A stretch of DNA of 64,000 nt from Paenibacillus jilunlii (GCF_900102965.1 NZ_FNGM01000002.1:264346-328345); one strand, 5' to 3'. Numbered from the stretch's first letter, positions 26,373 to 35,371 are shown. A program made the numbers and translations. The notes: generated by a model from the sequence alone, not told the origin.

Positions 26373-27541
26373 TGGGCAGCAACTTCACTTTGCCATCTTT
26401 GATTGATATCCTTGCCCAGATCCCCAAGGCTGAATGTCCGGTAGCCTTCGGACACGCCTTTGAAGGAATCCTGGATGTCTTGCGGCATATTGGACAGCTT
26501 AATGCCCGGGAAGCCCTGCATTTTATTCACAACCTCTGCCTGCGCTTCAGGCGATAGCGTGAAATCGAGGAATTTGTACACCGCGTCTTTCTTGTCAGAA
26601 AGCTTAGGTACCATCAGATAAGTAGGGCCGCCATTAAAGCCTGGCGTCACCTGCTGCATTTTGGTGGAAGCCGGCAGCTGCCCCTTGGCGATCTGATCCA
26701 AAACCATATCCGACCAGGCTGGAATCATGTCTACTTCGCCGCTGGCGAGCAGGTCGAGTGTTCCCTGGTTTTTCTTCGGATAAATTCCTTTTCCGTATAC
26801 ATATTTACCCAGATCCTTCAGCAGATCAAAGCCTTGCGTCCACTGGCTCTCAATGCTTGGATCGGAGTTGTGGATGGCCTCTTCCGGCAGAAATTTGTAG
26901 ATTGACGTAATCACGAACGAGCTGCCTGAACCGCCGGTAGACGGATCATTGTAGGCGAACCTCTCCGGATTGGCACGAATCCAGTCGTAAAGCTCGTCCA
27001 GTGTTTGCGGAGGCGCAGTAACTTTATCACTGTTATAAGCGAGGACTACCGCAGACGAACGGTAAGGAACGGCCAGGTTGGATACATCATTCATGGTTTG
27101 CTGGTCGACGTTATTCAAGTTAGGAATCTTACCGTCGCTGAGCGAATCCCACAGATCATCATTTTTACCTTTAGTTACGTCATCAATTGAACTTTCATAG
27201 AGATCAACACCGCCCGAGCCTTTGCCCGCCTGCTTGGCAGCCATGATTTTATCATAGGTAGGCTGAGCAGCTGTACCGGAAGCAACGTAGACCGGGTTAA
27301 CCTTAATATCCGGGTTCTTCGCTTCAAACATTGGAATCAGCGTTTTCCATAAATCATCCACATTTTGCGAACCTGTATAATAGAAAGTGAACTCTGTCGA
27401 TGAAGCGGCTGGAGCTGAAGTGGAATTTCCGCCCCCGTCCGCAGCGGATTCGGCCTTCTTGTCAGCACCGCAGCCAGCCAGCACAGAACCCGCCAGAACC
27501 AGACCTGCCGTCAGGGATAAAGCCTTTTTCTTATTCAACAT
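26369..27541 (-). CDS. ABC transporter substrate-binding lipoprotein
   Basis: This 390-residue lipoprotein has a signal peptide ending in LAGC at the N-terminus and a Ser/Ala/Gly-rich linker. The body has the class of periplasmic fold used for iron, polyamine, thiamine and 2-aminoethylphosphonate (FYYTGSQNVDDLWKTLIPMFEAKNPDIKV, AVVLAYNSD, MQGFPGI). The start is ATG 27541 with GAGGAGG nine bases upstream. A phosphate-bearing small molecule is a reasonable ligand because GDPD and PHP enzymes follow in the same operon. The ligand is inferred, not read. Confidence 0.85.
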   Translation of the reverse strand: MLNKKKALSLTAGLVLAGSVLAGCGADKKAESAADGGGNSTSAPAASSTEFTFYYTGSQNVDDLWKTLIPMFEAKNPDIKVNPVYVASGTAAQPTYDKIMAAKQAGKGSGGVDLYESSIDDVTKGKNDDLWDSLSDGKIPNLNNVDQQTMNDVSNLAVPYRSSAVVLAYNSDKVTAPPQTLDELYDWIRANPERFAYNDPSTGGSGSSFVITSIYKFLPEEAIHNSDPSIESQWTQGFDLLKDLGKYVYGKGIYPKKNQGTLDLLASGEVDMIPAWSDMVLDQIAKGQLPASTKMQQVTPGFNGGPTYLMVPKLSDKKDAVYKFLDFTLSPEAQAEVVNKMQGFPGIKLSNMPQDIQDSFKGVSEGYRTFSLGDLGKDINQRWQSEVAAQ

Positions 27542-27594
27542 ACACAAATGCCTCCTCAGGATTCATGAATTTATAAAAGTCTTGGAAATTTGAT

Positions 27595-28626
27595 TTACAC
27601 TTGCGGATACGCCAAAATTTTCGAGAACTGGACGGAAATCTCTTGACCCTGCTGCAGTTCCTTAACCTTGTCACGGGCCATGAAAGCCCGGATCACGCCA
27701 TGATTCCGGATGTCGGCAGAAACTTCGGCATAATGCCCAAGCACCATAATTTGTTTAATGATTCCATGAAGTCCGCTTCCTGCTGAGCTCTCCAATATAA
27801 TATCCTCAGGCCGAACCGCTACAGTGACTTCGCCTGAAAGGCCTGTGGCATTGGGAAAGTGAAGTGAACCTACTTGAATGCCCTCTTCAGTGATCACCCC
27901 CTTCATAAAATTCATTTTCCCGATAAATTGAGCGACGTATAAGGATTTCGGCTCATCGTAAATTTCCTGCGGTGTGGCAATTTGCTCGATCTGTCCATGG
28001 TTCATGACTACGATCCGGTCGGAAATGGATAATGCCTCCTCCTGGTCATGCGTGACAAATACCATCGTCAGTCCAAGCTCAGCCTGGATCTCCCGGAGCT
28101 CCTCACGCATCTCGTGGCGCAGCTTGGCGTCCAGGGCGGAGAATGGCTCATCGAGCAGCAGGACTGCCGGCTTCAGCAGCAGCGATCTCGCCACCGCAAT
28201 ACGCTGCTGCTGTCCGCCTGACAGCTGCCCGGGATACTTCTTCTCTGAGCCGGGCAGCCGGACCAGCTCAAGCACCTCTGAAATCGCTTTATCGCGTTCA
28301 GCCTTCCGGATTTTCCTGATTTTGAGTCCAAAGGCCAAATTCTCATAAACCGTCATATGCGGCCATAAATTATAGCCCTGAAACACCATGGATGTCGGCC
28401 GTTTCTCCGGGGGAGCGCTCAAGACGCTTTTTCCCTCGATCATGATGTCACCGGAGTCCGGGTCCAGGAAGCCGCCGACGCTGCGAAGCACCGTCGTTTT
28501 ACCGCAGCCGGAAGGGCCAAGCAGGGTGATCATCTCTCCTTTCTTCACATCCAATGAAATATCGGTGACACCGTCGCCAGTCTTGTACCGTTTCGTCAGC
28601 TTCTGTATCGATAAATGAGCCTTCAT
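27595..28626 (-). CDS. ABC transporter ATP-binding protein (PotA/FbpC/UgpC type)
   Basis: This 343-residue ATPase has Walker A GPSGCGKTT, signature LSGGQQQRIAVARS, Walker B LLLDEPFSALD and H-loop VTHDQEEA. A C-terminal TOBE-type domain (about 270-340, VRPEDIILE) may sense substrate or regulator. AGGAGG stands five bases upstream of the ATG. It sits between the two sets of transporter genes and completes the importer with both permeases and the lipoprotein. Confidence 0.9.
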   Translation of the reverse strand: MKAHLSIQKLTKRYKTGDGVTDISLDVKKGEMITLLGPSGCGKTTVLRSVGGFLDPDSGDIMIEGKSVLSAPPEKRPTSMVFQGYNLWPHMTVYENLAFGLKIRKIRKAERDKAISEVLELVRLPGSEKKYPGQLSGGQQQRIAVARSLLLKPAVLLLDEPFSALDAKLRHEMREELREIQAELGLTMVFVTHDQEEALSISDRIVVMNHGQIEQIATPQEIYDEPKSLYVAQFIGKMNFMKGVITEEGIQVGSLHFPNATGLSGEVTVAVRPEDIILESSAGSGLHGIIKQIMVLGHYAEVSADIRNHGVIRAFMARDKVKELQQGQEISVQFSKILAYPQV

Positions 28627-28664
28627 AATGACCTCCTGTCAAAGTGACTGCGGAATTACGCCTG

Positions 28665-29489
28665 TTATTTCATTTGGAACCCGCTCGACAAGACATCTGC
28701 ACTGACAAATTTCTGGGCGGCCAGCAGCAGAATCAAGGTCGGAGCTGTCAAAATAATGGAGAACACTGCGCCGGCATAAGCGGGATAATCCGTGATAATG
28801 CCATACATAACCACGGGCATTGTTCTGAAATTAGGCACCCCTACAAGATAGGTCCCCTGCGCTTCATCCAATGAACTGAGGAAGGTGAAGATGGAAGCGA
28901 CAATGATTCCCGGCATCGCCAGCGGTAAAGTGATGCTGCGGAATACGCGGAACGGACTTGCTCCCACATCCCTTGCCGATTCTTCCTGTGCCGTATGGAC
29001 ATTCCGGAAGGAAGCAGTGGGAATCCAGGTCATGTACATTAGCACGTTGATAATATGGATGAGCACCACTCCCAGCAGGGTGTTCATCAGACCGATTTTA
29101 TAGAACAATACAGCGATCGAAACATATAGACCCATTTTGGGAAAAGCGTGTGTCAGCAGGAACGAGAACAGGAAGAAACGGCTGAGCGGGAACCGGATCC
29201 GTGCGAACGCATACGCTGCAGGAACGCACAGCAGGATCGACACTGCGGTGACGATAGCAGCAATGCCGAATGAGAGCCCAATCGACTCGGCAATTCCGTC
29301 CCGTGACAGCACAAAGGACCACCATTTCAGCGACCACTCTCTGGGAAGCGGATCCGGATAACTCCAATTTCCGGTAAAAGCCAGGAGCGCCAGATTTAAC
29401 AAAGGCCCCATAAAGAAAATCACGAAGGCGGCCAGCAACAAAAACTCGATAATTTTTTTGGGGCCGACAGCTTTTAAATACCATCTCAT
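28665..29489 (-). CDS. ABC transporter permease (PotC type)
   Basis: This 274-residue permease has about six membrane segments and an EAA loop (ESARDVGASPFRVFRSITLPLAMPG). It is the second membrane subunit of the importer. The ATG at 29489 is preferred (AGAGGAG upstream, at a rather long distance), because the longer frame from 29522 contains the ribosome site itself. It follows the LacI regulator gene by 40 bases on the same strand. Confidence 0.88.
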   Translation of the reverse strand: MRWYLKAVGPKKIIEFLLLAAFVIFFMGPLLNLALLAFTGNWSYPDPLPREWSLKWWSFVLSRDGIAESIGLSFGIAAIVTAVSILLCVPAAYAFARIRFPLSRFFLFSFLLTHAFPKMGLYVSIAVLFYKIGLMNTLLGVVLIHIINVLMYMTWIPTASFRNVHTAQEESARDVGASPFRVFRSITLPLAMPGIIVASIFTFLSSLDEAQGTYLVGVPNFRTMPVVMYGIITDYPAYAGAVFSIILTAPTLILLLAAQKFVSADVLSSGFQMK

Positions 29490-29529
29490 TACAAGCGTTT
29501 CTCCTCTCTGCATCAGCATCACGCCGTTA

Positions 29530-30540
29530 TTAGAATCGTCGGGTGGAGTCCCGGATTACAAGCTGCGGTTCCAGCTCGACCGCTGTTTCCTCTACCGGCT
29601 CATGCCGGATCAGCTTGTCCAGCATCACGCAGGCCAGCCTCCCCATTTTCTCCGTATCGACTCTCACCGTAGTCAGTGAGGGTGTCAGAATGGATGCAAC
29701 ATCATTATCATCGAAGCCCATAACAGCTACCTGCCCGGGAACACTAACGGAATGCTCCATAAGAAACTTCATCGCCCCCAGCGCGATCATATCGTTGGTG
29801 CCGAAGACCGCAGTGTAGGACCGGCTTCGGAAATGCTCCCAATGCTCTTTCATCATCCGGTAGCCCTCCTCAAAGGTTGATGCCAGCAGATAAGCAATAT
29901 CGGAATCGCCAAACTCTGCCCTTTGCCCGTTCATATAGGCGCGGAAGCCCTCCAGCCGGAGATGATGGCTCCGGTGGGACTGCGGTCCGGCGAGCATGAA
30001 TATCCGCCGGTGCCCAAGTCCGCTCAAATGCCGAGCGGCTTCCAGGCCTCCGTTCTGGTCGCGGTTAACGATATGAATGACCCCGGGAACATCCGTGGAC
30101 CCGTTCACCATGATGTACGGAACGCCAAATTTGCCGATGTGGTCGATCACATTCTGTTCAAGACGGCTGATCAGGATCAGCCCATCCACCCTTTTCTCCA
30201 GCATAAAGTCAGCGGAGCGCAGCGACATCTCATGATCGGTGGTCACAAATACCGAATAGTTCATGGAGGAAGCCGACGCAAGGATGGCATCCAGTATTTT
30301 TCCGTAAAAAGGATGCGACGCAACAGGATACTCACGCCGATAGATCAGTACGCCGATATTGTGTGTCCGCTGCGAGACCATCGCCCGCGCAACCGCATTG
30401 GGTTTGTACTGAAGCTCCTGAATGACTTTAAGCACTTTGTCTCTTGCCTCCTGGCTTGCATATCCACTGCCCGAAATTACCCGGGAAACTGTAGATTTGG
30501 ATACACCAGACAGTTGCGCAATCTCTTTGATATTTCTCAC
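29530..30540 (-). CDS. LacI-family transcriptional repressor
   Basis: This 336-residue regulator has a LacI helix-turn-helix and hinge (NIKEIAQLSGVSKSTVSRVISGSGYASQEARDKV, then YKPNAVARAMVSQRTHNIGVLI) and a periplasmic-binding-like effector domain with FGTNDMIALG and GFDD. The start is GTG 30540 with GAGGG six bases upstream. It is the first gene of the importer operon, and two LacI-type operators lie just upstream, so it probably represses its own operon until the imported compound or a product of it binds. Confidence 0.92.
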   Translation of the reverse strand: MRNIKEIAQLSGVSKSTVSRVISGSGYASQEARDKVLKVIQELQYKPNAVARAMVSQRTHNIGVLIYRREYPVASHPFYGKILDAILASASSMNYSVFVTTDHEMSLRSADFMLEKRVDGLILISRLEQNVIDHIGKFGVPYIMVNGSTDVPGVIHIVNRDQNGGLEAARHLSGLGHRRIFMLAGPQSHRSHHLRLEGFRAYMNGQRAEFGDSDIAYLLASTFEEGYRMMKEHWEHFRSRSYTAVFGTNDMIALGAMKFLMEHSVSVPGQVAVMGFDDNDVASILTPSLTTVRVDTEKMGRLACVMLDKLIRHEPVEETAVELEPQLVIRDSTRRF

Positions 30541-30561
30541 GGATTACCCTCGCTTTCTCTG

Positions 30562-30591
30562 TGAGACCGTTCCCATATGAGATCGTTCCCA
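30562..30591 (-). promoter_or_regulatory. Tandem LacI-type operators
   Basis: Two CG-centred near-palindromes, TGAGACCGTTCCCA (30562-30575) and TGAGATCGTTCCCA (30578-30591), lie 16 bases apart, directly before the LacI gene. The form TGRGAxCGxTCYCA is typical of LacI-family sites. Confidence 0.75.
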
Positions 30592-31190
30592 CATCAAACA
30601 GATTAACTACTGAATGTAAGTCCGGTATTAATGAAAAGGTTCAATTTCGTAAATCATTTTTTTGAGCTTTACGTAATCTTGGGCTCTATTCTCAATAAAA
30701 GCTCCCGGAAGCGCTGTTATGTAAGCCTTCTGCAAATGCGGTTTGGGGAAATGTGAGATCTTGGAAGGGTTGGAGAAGAAATGGCTTCACCGCCCTTAAA
30801 ATGGACGGTACCGTTTCAGCGAGCAATATAAGGATGATTTGTGGCGTTAAACATATAACTCCTTATATTTGAACAAACCGGTTGCGCCGTCCTTCACTGG
30901 AAAACGTAGTTGTTGTGGATTTCAATTTAGCATTGCCTGGAGGACGCTTCATACATCCGGCGGTAATTCCAAGTGGAAAAAGGATCACTAATTCAGCTCA
31001 TTTCACTCCTGAAGGAGTAATATCACACAATTAAGTTCCATTTTTCCACTTAATTCCTCCATTTATTGATTTGGAGGGGAAATAAGTTCCCTTTTTCCAA
31101 CTAATGATTGTTCATCTGCTTCTTTCCAAGCGCGAGTTAGAAAAAGGCTATCGAACCGACTGATTACCTCCCTGCCGGGTGAATTCGTTA
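30592..31190. repeat. Intergenic region with dispersed repeat, copy 2
   Basis: No gene is seen. From about 30790 to 31190 the order of words matches copy 1 at 11481-12010: a CCGTCC/GGACGG stem, ATATAAGGATGATTTGTGGCG, a GCCGTCC word, TTTAGCATTGCCTGGAGG, then the hairpin AGTGGAAAAAGG (30972-30983) with CCATTTTTCCACT (31039-31051), then AATAAGTTCCCTTTTTCCAAC. It is shorter than copy 1. Confidence 0.7.
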
Positions 31191-31214
31191 GGAAACCATA
31201 ATTTCCCATACGGT

Positions 31215-31262
31215 AAAAAAGACGACTCTTCATTCGGAATTCAGAATGAAGGTCGTCTTTTT
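31215..31262 (-). terminator. Bidirectional terminator downstream of the alpha/beta hydrolase gene
   Basis: AAAAAGACGAC and GTCGTCTTTTT are the outer arms, and CTTCATTC/GAATGAAG form the inner arms, giving a long stem flanked by A-run and T-run on both strands. It lies about 170 bases after the hydrolase stop. Confidence 0.85.
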
Positions 31263-31434
31263 AGGGCGTTTCCCTTTTGCTGCAGCACCTATTGCACGAA
31301 GTGCAATCATGCATACCAGACAGCTTGTTCTCTTTGCCAAACACTCATGATTGTTGTCGTTCATCTTCAAATATTCCAATATCAAATGCAACCGGACCCA
31401 TACTATCTTCGTTCAGTTCAATATTATTCATGAA

Positions 31435-32421
31435 TCAAAAAGGGTGCGCCAGAGAAGCACTTAAAAATGCATTCACATCATCGGCTATTTTCTTATAGTG
31501 TGTCCAATGCAGATAATGATGCCCTTTTAATACGATTAGTTGGTGGGTGCGTACATTCTTGAGCTGCTCTTCATAGAAGGTGATATTGGACTTGCCGTCT
31601 TCAGTTACCTTATCTATCTTGGGCGTAAAGATTATCACAGGCAAATTGGGCGGCAAGGTCATCTCTTTCGTTGCGTTGATGTTATGCTCCATTTCATTCG
31701 CTTCTTTTACTACGTCTTTATTGTACGCTTTCCAGGCTGTGATCATTTTGGTCAGTTTTATGTTCTCATCAGAATACGTACCTTCGTCCGCCTTCGGCAG
31801 GAAATCTGACGGATTTATATAGGTTACAAGTCTTGCCGCACCGCTTGGTGCAATCAGGCTCATATATGCAGGGATCCCAGGTACAGATTCCTTGAAATAC
31901 TCCACAGCCTGCGGCAGGGTGATATCAATTCCTGCAATCGCTTCGATTTCATCGGGATATTTGTTGGCATAATACACACTGTAGATACCGGATGCAGAGT
32001 GGGACAAAAGCGTGTATGGGCCCGGGATGTCCGCTTGCTGTAACGCGCTGCGGAGTTCCCCGACGATGTTGTCCACAGTCCGCTCTTCATTGGTCAGATC
32101 GCTCCAGCCATACCCAAAGGGCTCTACGACTACCACTTTATTTTGTTTGGCCAACTCATTAAGCAAAGGCTCGTAATCCAGCACAGGTGCGGCTGTGCCC
32201 AGCCCCGGTAACATTACAATTGTGCGGCCCTTTGTTCCCTTCGTGTACACATGCATTTTCTTGCCCTTCACTTCTACATACTGGCCCCATGCCGGATATT
32301 GCTTATGCTCATACATGGTCATTACACTGTTACCCGACATAACTATAAGCAGGACTGCGACTACAAACAGCATGATGTTCCTGATTATTTTCAGCCACTT
32401 GAACTTTTTCTTCGTTTTCAT
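31435..32421 (-). CDS. Membrane-anchored alpha/beta hydrolase
   Basis: This 328-residue protein has a basic N-terminus and one membrane segment (IIRNIMLFVVAVLLIVMSG), with the catalytic domain outside. IVMLPGLGTAAPV is the oxyanion-hole strand, LLSHSASG holds the presumed nucleophile Ser142, and LKGHHYLHW supplies the catalytic His. The nucleophile elbow is SxSxS instead of the usual GxSxG. The ATG at 32421 has AAAGGGG 11 bases upstream; an earlier ATG at 32475 has its ribosome site too close. It lies downstream of the sigma operon but may have its own promoter. The substrate is unknown. Confidence 0.8.
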   Translation of the reverse strand: MKTKKKFKWLKIIRNIMLFVVAVLLIVMSGNSVMTMYEHKQYPAWGQYVEVKGKKMHVYTKGTKGRTIVMLPGLGTAAPVLDYEPLLNELAKQNKVVVVEPFGYGWSDLTNEERTVDNIVGELRSALQQADIPGPYTLLSHSASGIYSVYYANKYPDEIEAIAGIDITLPQAVEYFKESVPGIPAYMSLIAPSGAARLVTYINPSDFLPKADEGTYSDENIKLTKMITAWKAYNKDVVKEANEMEHNINATKEMTLPPNLPVIIFTPKIDKVTEDGKSNITFYEEQLKNVRTHQLIVLKGHHYLHWTHYKKIADDVNAFLSASLAHPF

Positions 32422-32572
32422 AGAATGAATAGCCCCTTTAACCAATGATGGATGAATGAAGATGATTGCTTTCATACCCTCTCTTCATTACTTCATTGTA
32501 AGGGGCTTAGTTTAAATACATGGGCAGGGGCTGTTTAAATTTTGTTTAAAATAAGTTTGCTTGCGGCAATGC

Positions 32573-33493
32573 CTATTTCAGAGGAATTTTGATTTCCAGC
32601 TGCTTGTAGTAATTTTTAATTACGTTTCCCTTGGCATCCAGCTTATATAACCCTTGGTTGCCCTTTTCAAACACCGCTTGATAGGGTCTGATTATCAGAA
32701 ATTCTGCGTCTGGGCGGACCGCTCCGTACAATAAGTCTTCAAAAATGGTATCCTTAATAGTATCCCTGGTATATGGTTTAGAATCCCTTGCGATCATGTC
32801 CAACTCATTTCCCAGGTTATCATAAATGTCATATCCTATATGATGGGCTTGCTCGGGTACTCCTTTTACCGCCAATTCAATACGCACAGAACCCTCTCCT
32901 GCAGCGATTCGGGTGGTTCCGATTTGAAATTGGCTGTCTGCCTTTGGAGCAGGCGGCTGAATGTTGCGCACCACTCCTTCCTGCTTAAAGGGAAGCTTCA
33001 GTACATACGGCTCTTGTACACCTTGAAGCTTGACATTCACGCTGATTTCAGAGGCAGCGGCCAGGCCTGCCTTTTGTTCTTCATTTAACCATCCGATCGG
33101 CAATACAACAACCGCTTTGTTGATATCCCCATCCTTGCTCCAGCGTGGGAACATCAACTCAATCCCTCCCGGTTGAGTTATCTTTGCATCTATATCCACT
33201 ATTGTCCCTTCTGCAATATAAGGTTTGCCTTTAGCATTTAAGGTTATTCCTGCGAAATTTCCTGAATACAAGGTTCCCTCACGGCTCAGATTGAGTTTAA
33301 TATAATTTCCGTCAAACTGTGCTTTGCCTTTCAAAGTAAGCTCATCGTGTGAATCCGAGGCTTCCGGTGTATTCAGGATAGCTTCGGCGGCCGGTTGAAC
33401 CCCGGATGCATAGGTGGCAGCCGGTATTCCCAGCACTCCAAGCCATACGGAAGCACTTACAATTACAGCCAATTTTATTGTCTTTTTTCTCAT
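32573..33493 (-). CDS. Secreted DUF4179/DUF5643-like protein
   Basis: This 306-residue protein has an N-terminal signal peptide (IKLAVIVSASVWLGVLGIPAATYA) and beta-rich domains. It matches, in order, the outer part of the next gene upstream: a SDxHxxLTLxxxAxFDGNxIxLxLxREG segment, then a domain ending KHYIDGLEIK/NYYKQLEIKIPLK in both. It lacks that gene's cytoplasmic N-terminus, so it is a duplicated external domain. The ATG at 33493 has AGGAG nine bases upstream. It lies 21 bases after the paralogue, so it is the third gene of the sigma operon. It may sense or buffer the same envelope signal. Confidence 0.7.
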   Translation of the reverse strand: MRKKTIKLAVIVSASVWLGVLGIPAATYASGVQPAAEAILNTPEASDSHDELTLKGKAQFDGNYIKLNLSREGTLYSGNFAGITLNAKGKPYIAEGTIVDIDAKITQPGGIELMFPRWSKDGDINKAVVVLPIGWLNEEQKAGLAAASEISVNVKLQGVQEPYVLKLPFKQEGVVRNIQPPAPKADSQFQIGTTRIAAGEGSVRIELAVKGVPEQAHHIGYDIYDNLGNELDMIARDSKPYTRDTIKDTIFEDLLYGAVRPDAEFLIIRPYQAVFEKGNQGLYKLDAKGNVIKNYYKQLEIKIPLK

Positions 33494-33514
33494 GATATCC
33501 ATCTCCTAATTTTT

Positions 33515-34672
33515 TTATTGGACTGCCACTTTGATCTCCAGACCGTCAATATAATGCTTCACCGGGTTTCCTGTGCTATCTGTTTTGAACAGCCCATGCT
33601 TTTTCTCCGGGCCCTTTAATTCATTATAATAGGCTCGGATGGTGAGCATATTTGGGTGTTTGCCGAACGGCTCTGTAAGCAAATCCACATTACGCGACCT
33701 ATCAGAAGACAGGAGCTCGGATTGAGATATATTTTCCAGCACCAGTCCCTGTTCATCCTTTACTTCAAAGCCCGTTAGATTAAAAGCTGTGCGGTCTCCG
33801 TCTGCCTCTTGTTCAAGCGTGAGTGACAGACGGGTCGTTAATGGACTGTATTCCAGCTTTTGCAGCGTCAGACTCCATCCATCTGCCTGTACGCGTATAT
33901 CAGGGTTGTCAATTATGTTTTCTGTAACCCTCCGTGCGGGAATTTGGAGAATGAACGGTTCATCAATACCTTCTAAGCCAATGGTTAAGGTCAGTACAAA
34001 CTGGTCAGGAAAGGGTTTCGTCGAGATACCCAAATTCGAAGAATCGACCAGCGCAAAAATAGCTGTATTGCCCTCCTTCCCCCCTATCCAGCTTAAAGAC
34101 GGCAAAGCGTCCCAACGGCCATCTGCAAACACCTCCAGCGGAACCCCGTCGATCATTACTTTTGCAGATGAAATTGTGCCTTTCTCCTGAAAAAGTTTCC
34201 CATCCGGGCCCACTGTAACTCCGGTCAGCTTACCGCCCAGCCCTTCCCCTTCACGCTTCACTGAGAATGCCAAACGGTTGCCGTCAAATACCGCCTCTTC
34301 GGCAGATAAGGTGATCCCTTCATGAGTATCACTGCTATTTGGACGGGAAATCAGACCCAAACTCTGGGCGGCCTGCAGTCCCAGATCATCTGCCCGTTCA
34401 AAAATACCGCCTACCCACGGAAGCTGCTTCAGCGCATTGGCTAACGCTGGCGGATAGATTGCCGTTAGCATAACACTGAGCAATATTGCCGCAGCTATAG
34501 CCGCAATTTTTGGATATATTTTTCTTTTCTTTTTCTTCCCGGCAGAATCCTGGACGATTGTGGCGAGCGATGCATAAATTGAATCCTGCCGCGTTCGCAG
34601 TAAAGGAGGAAGCTCCTGTTTATTTGCTTTTCTTAGCTCCCTGAGCTGCTTTTCTAAATTTTCATTATTCAT
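33515..34672 (-). CDS. DUF4179-type membrane anti-sigma-like protein
   Basis: This 385-residue protein has a short cytoplasmic part (about 60 residues, MNNENLEKQLRELRKANKQE), one membrane segment (IYPKIAAIAAAILLSVMLTAIYPP) after a KKKKRK run, and a large extracytoplasmic beta-rich part. Such proteins are encoded next to ECF sigma factors and are taken as their anti-sigma partners. The ATG at 34672 has GGAGGAGGG eight bases upstream and overlaps the sigma gene by eight bases. The longer open frame before it is antisense-like and out of context. The inhibitory contact is inferred from family and position. Confidence 0.8.
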   Translation of the reverse strand: MNNENLEKQLRELRKANKQELPPLLRTRQDSIYASLATIVQDSAGKKKKRKIYPKIAAIAAAILLSVMLTAIYPPALANALKQLPWVGGIFERADDLGLQAAQSLGLISRPNSSDTHEGITLSAEEAVFDGNRLAFSVKREGEGLGGKLTGVTVGPDGKLFQEKGTISSAKVMIDGVPLEVFADGRWDALPSLSWIGGKEGNTAIFALVDSSNLGISTKPFPDQFVLTLTIGLEGIDEPFILQIPARRVTENIIDNPDIRVQADGWSLTLQKLEYSPLTTRLSLTLEQEADGDRTAFNLTGFEVKDEQGLVLENISQSELLSSDRSRNVDLLTEPFGKHPNMLTIRAYYNELKGPEKKHGLFKTDSTGNPVKHYIDGLEIKVAVQ

Positions 34673-35207
34673 GAGCAAGACCCTCCTCCCGCACAGGATG
34701 TATCTGTTCGGATAACAATCGGCGTGCGCGGTGAAGCCGTGCCCTGACCGCCCCTTCGGAGATGCCAAGCACACCCGCAATCTGCTTAATGGATAAATCC
34801 TCATAGTAGAAAAGCACGATAGCCAGCCGCAGGGATTCGTCCAGCCTATTAATGCAGCTTTGCAAGTCCACGTTCCCTGAATCTTCAAAATGTGCATAGG
34901 AAGCGGCCGTTTCTTCGGGAATCTCCGCCACAACCACAGTCCGCTCACGCATGCGGAGCAACTGATTGCATTCATTAATCAGGATGCGGATCACCCAGGT
35001 TTTGAAAAACTTGGGCTGCTTAAGGCTCGCGAGTCCTTTATACACCTTCAGTGTCGTTTCCTGAAGCGCATCTGCGCAATCTTCATCTTGGATCAGAATG
35101 GTTTTGGCTAATCGGTACAACTGTGATTCCAGTTGTCTAAAAAGACGGATAAACGCTTCATGGTCGCCTCTCTGCGCCTTTTGGATATCCAGTTCGTTGT
35201 CCAGCAA
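34665..35207 (-). CDS. ECF sigma factor
   Basis: This 180-residue sigma-70-family protein has region 2 (FIRLFRQLESQLYRLAKTILIQDEDCADALQETTLKVYKGLASL) and region 4 (LRLAIVLFYYEDLSIKQIAGVLGISEGAVRARLHRAR) and no regions 1 or 3. It directs RNA polymerase to a small regulon, probably in response to an envelope signal sensed by the next gene. The start is TTG 35207 with AAGGAGG nine bases upstream. A possible autoregulated promoter lies at 35241-35267. Confidence 0.92.
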   Translation of the reverse strand: MLDNELDIQKAQRGDHEAFIRLFRQLESQLYRLAKTILIQDEDCADALQETTLKVYKGLASLKQPKFFKTWVIRILINECNQLLRMRERTVVVAEIPEETAASYAHFEDSGNVDLQSCINRLDESLRLAIVLFYYEDLSIKQIAGVLGISEGAVRARLHRARRLLSEQIHPVREEGLAHE

Positions 35208-35240
35208 ATGATTCTTCCTCCTTGAGGGCCCTCTATATAA

Positions 35241-35267
35241 TTAGATGGGCAAGACATCCAAAAAGTT
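35241..35267 (-). promoter_or_regulatory. Candidate ECF-type autoregulated promoter
   Basis: On the minus strand AACTTTTT (35260-35267) is followed 13 bases later by ATCTAA (35241-35246), upstream of the sigma gene. The AACxTTTT -35 and the CTAA-type -10 fit promoters read by many Bacillales ECF factors. It is a pattern match only. Confidence 0.4.
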
Positions 35268-35325
35268 ATTTTCAAGGAAAAAAAACTGAAAATCGGCAGA
35301 AAGTTTGGTCATCCGTTCTGTAAAA

Positions 35326-35371
35326 CATACAAGCCATGACTCCCGATGCTGCAGGAACCATGGCTTGTATG
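35326..35371 (-). terminator. Inverted repeat after the alkylation-repair operon
   Basis: CATACAAGCCATG and its exact 13-base complement enclose a 20-base loop, and the minus strand continues TTTTAC. It lies 80 bases downstream of the alkA stop and is the likely end of that operon, though the T-run is short. Confidence 0.6.

Noticed and set aside
34673..34975. N-terminal extension of the DUF4179 protein
   Set aside because: This part overlaps the ECF sigma gene in another frame and lacks a ribosome site; the ATG at 34672 has a strong one.
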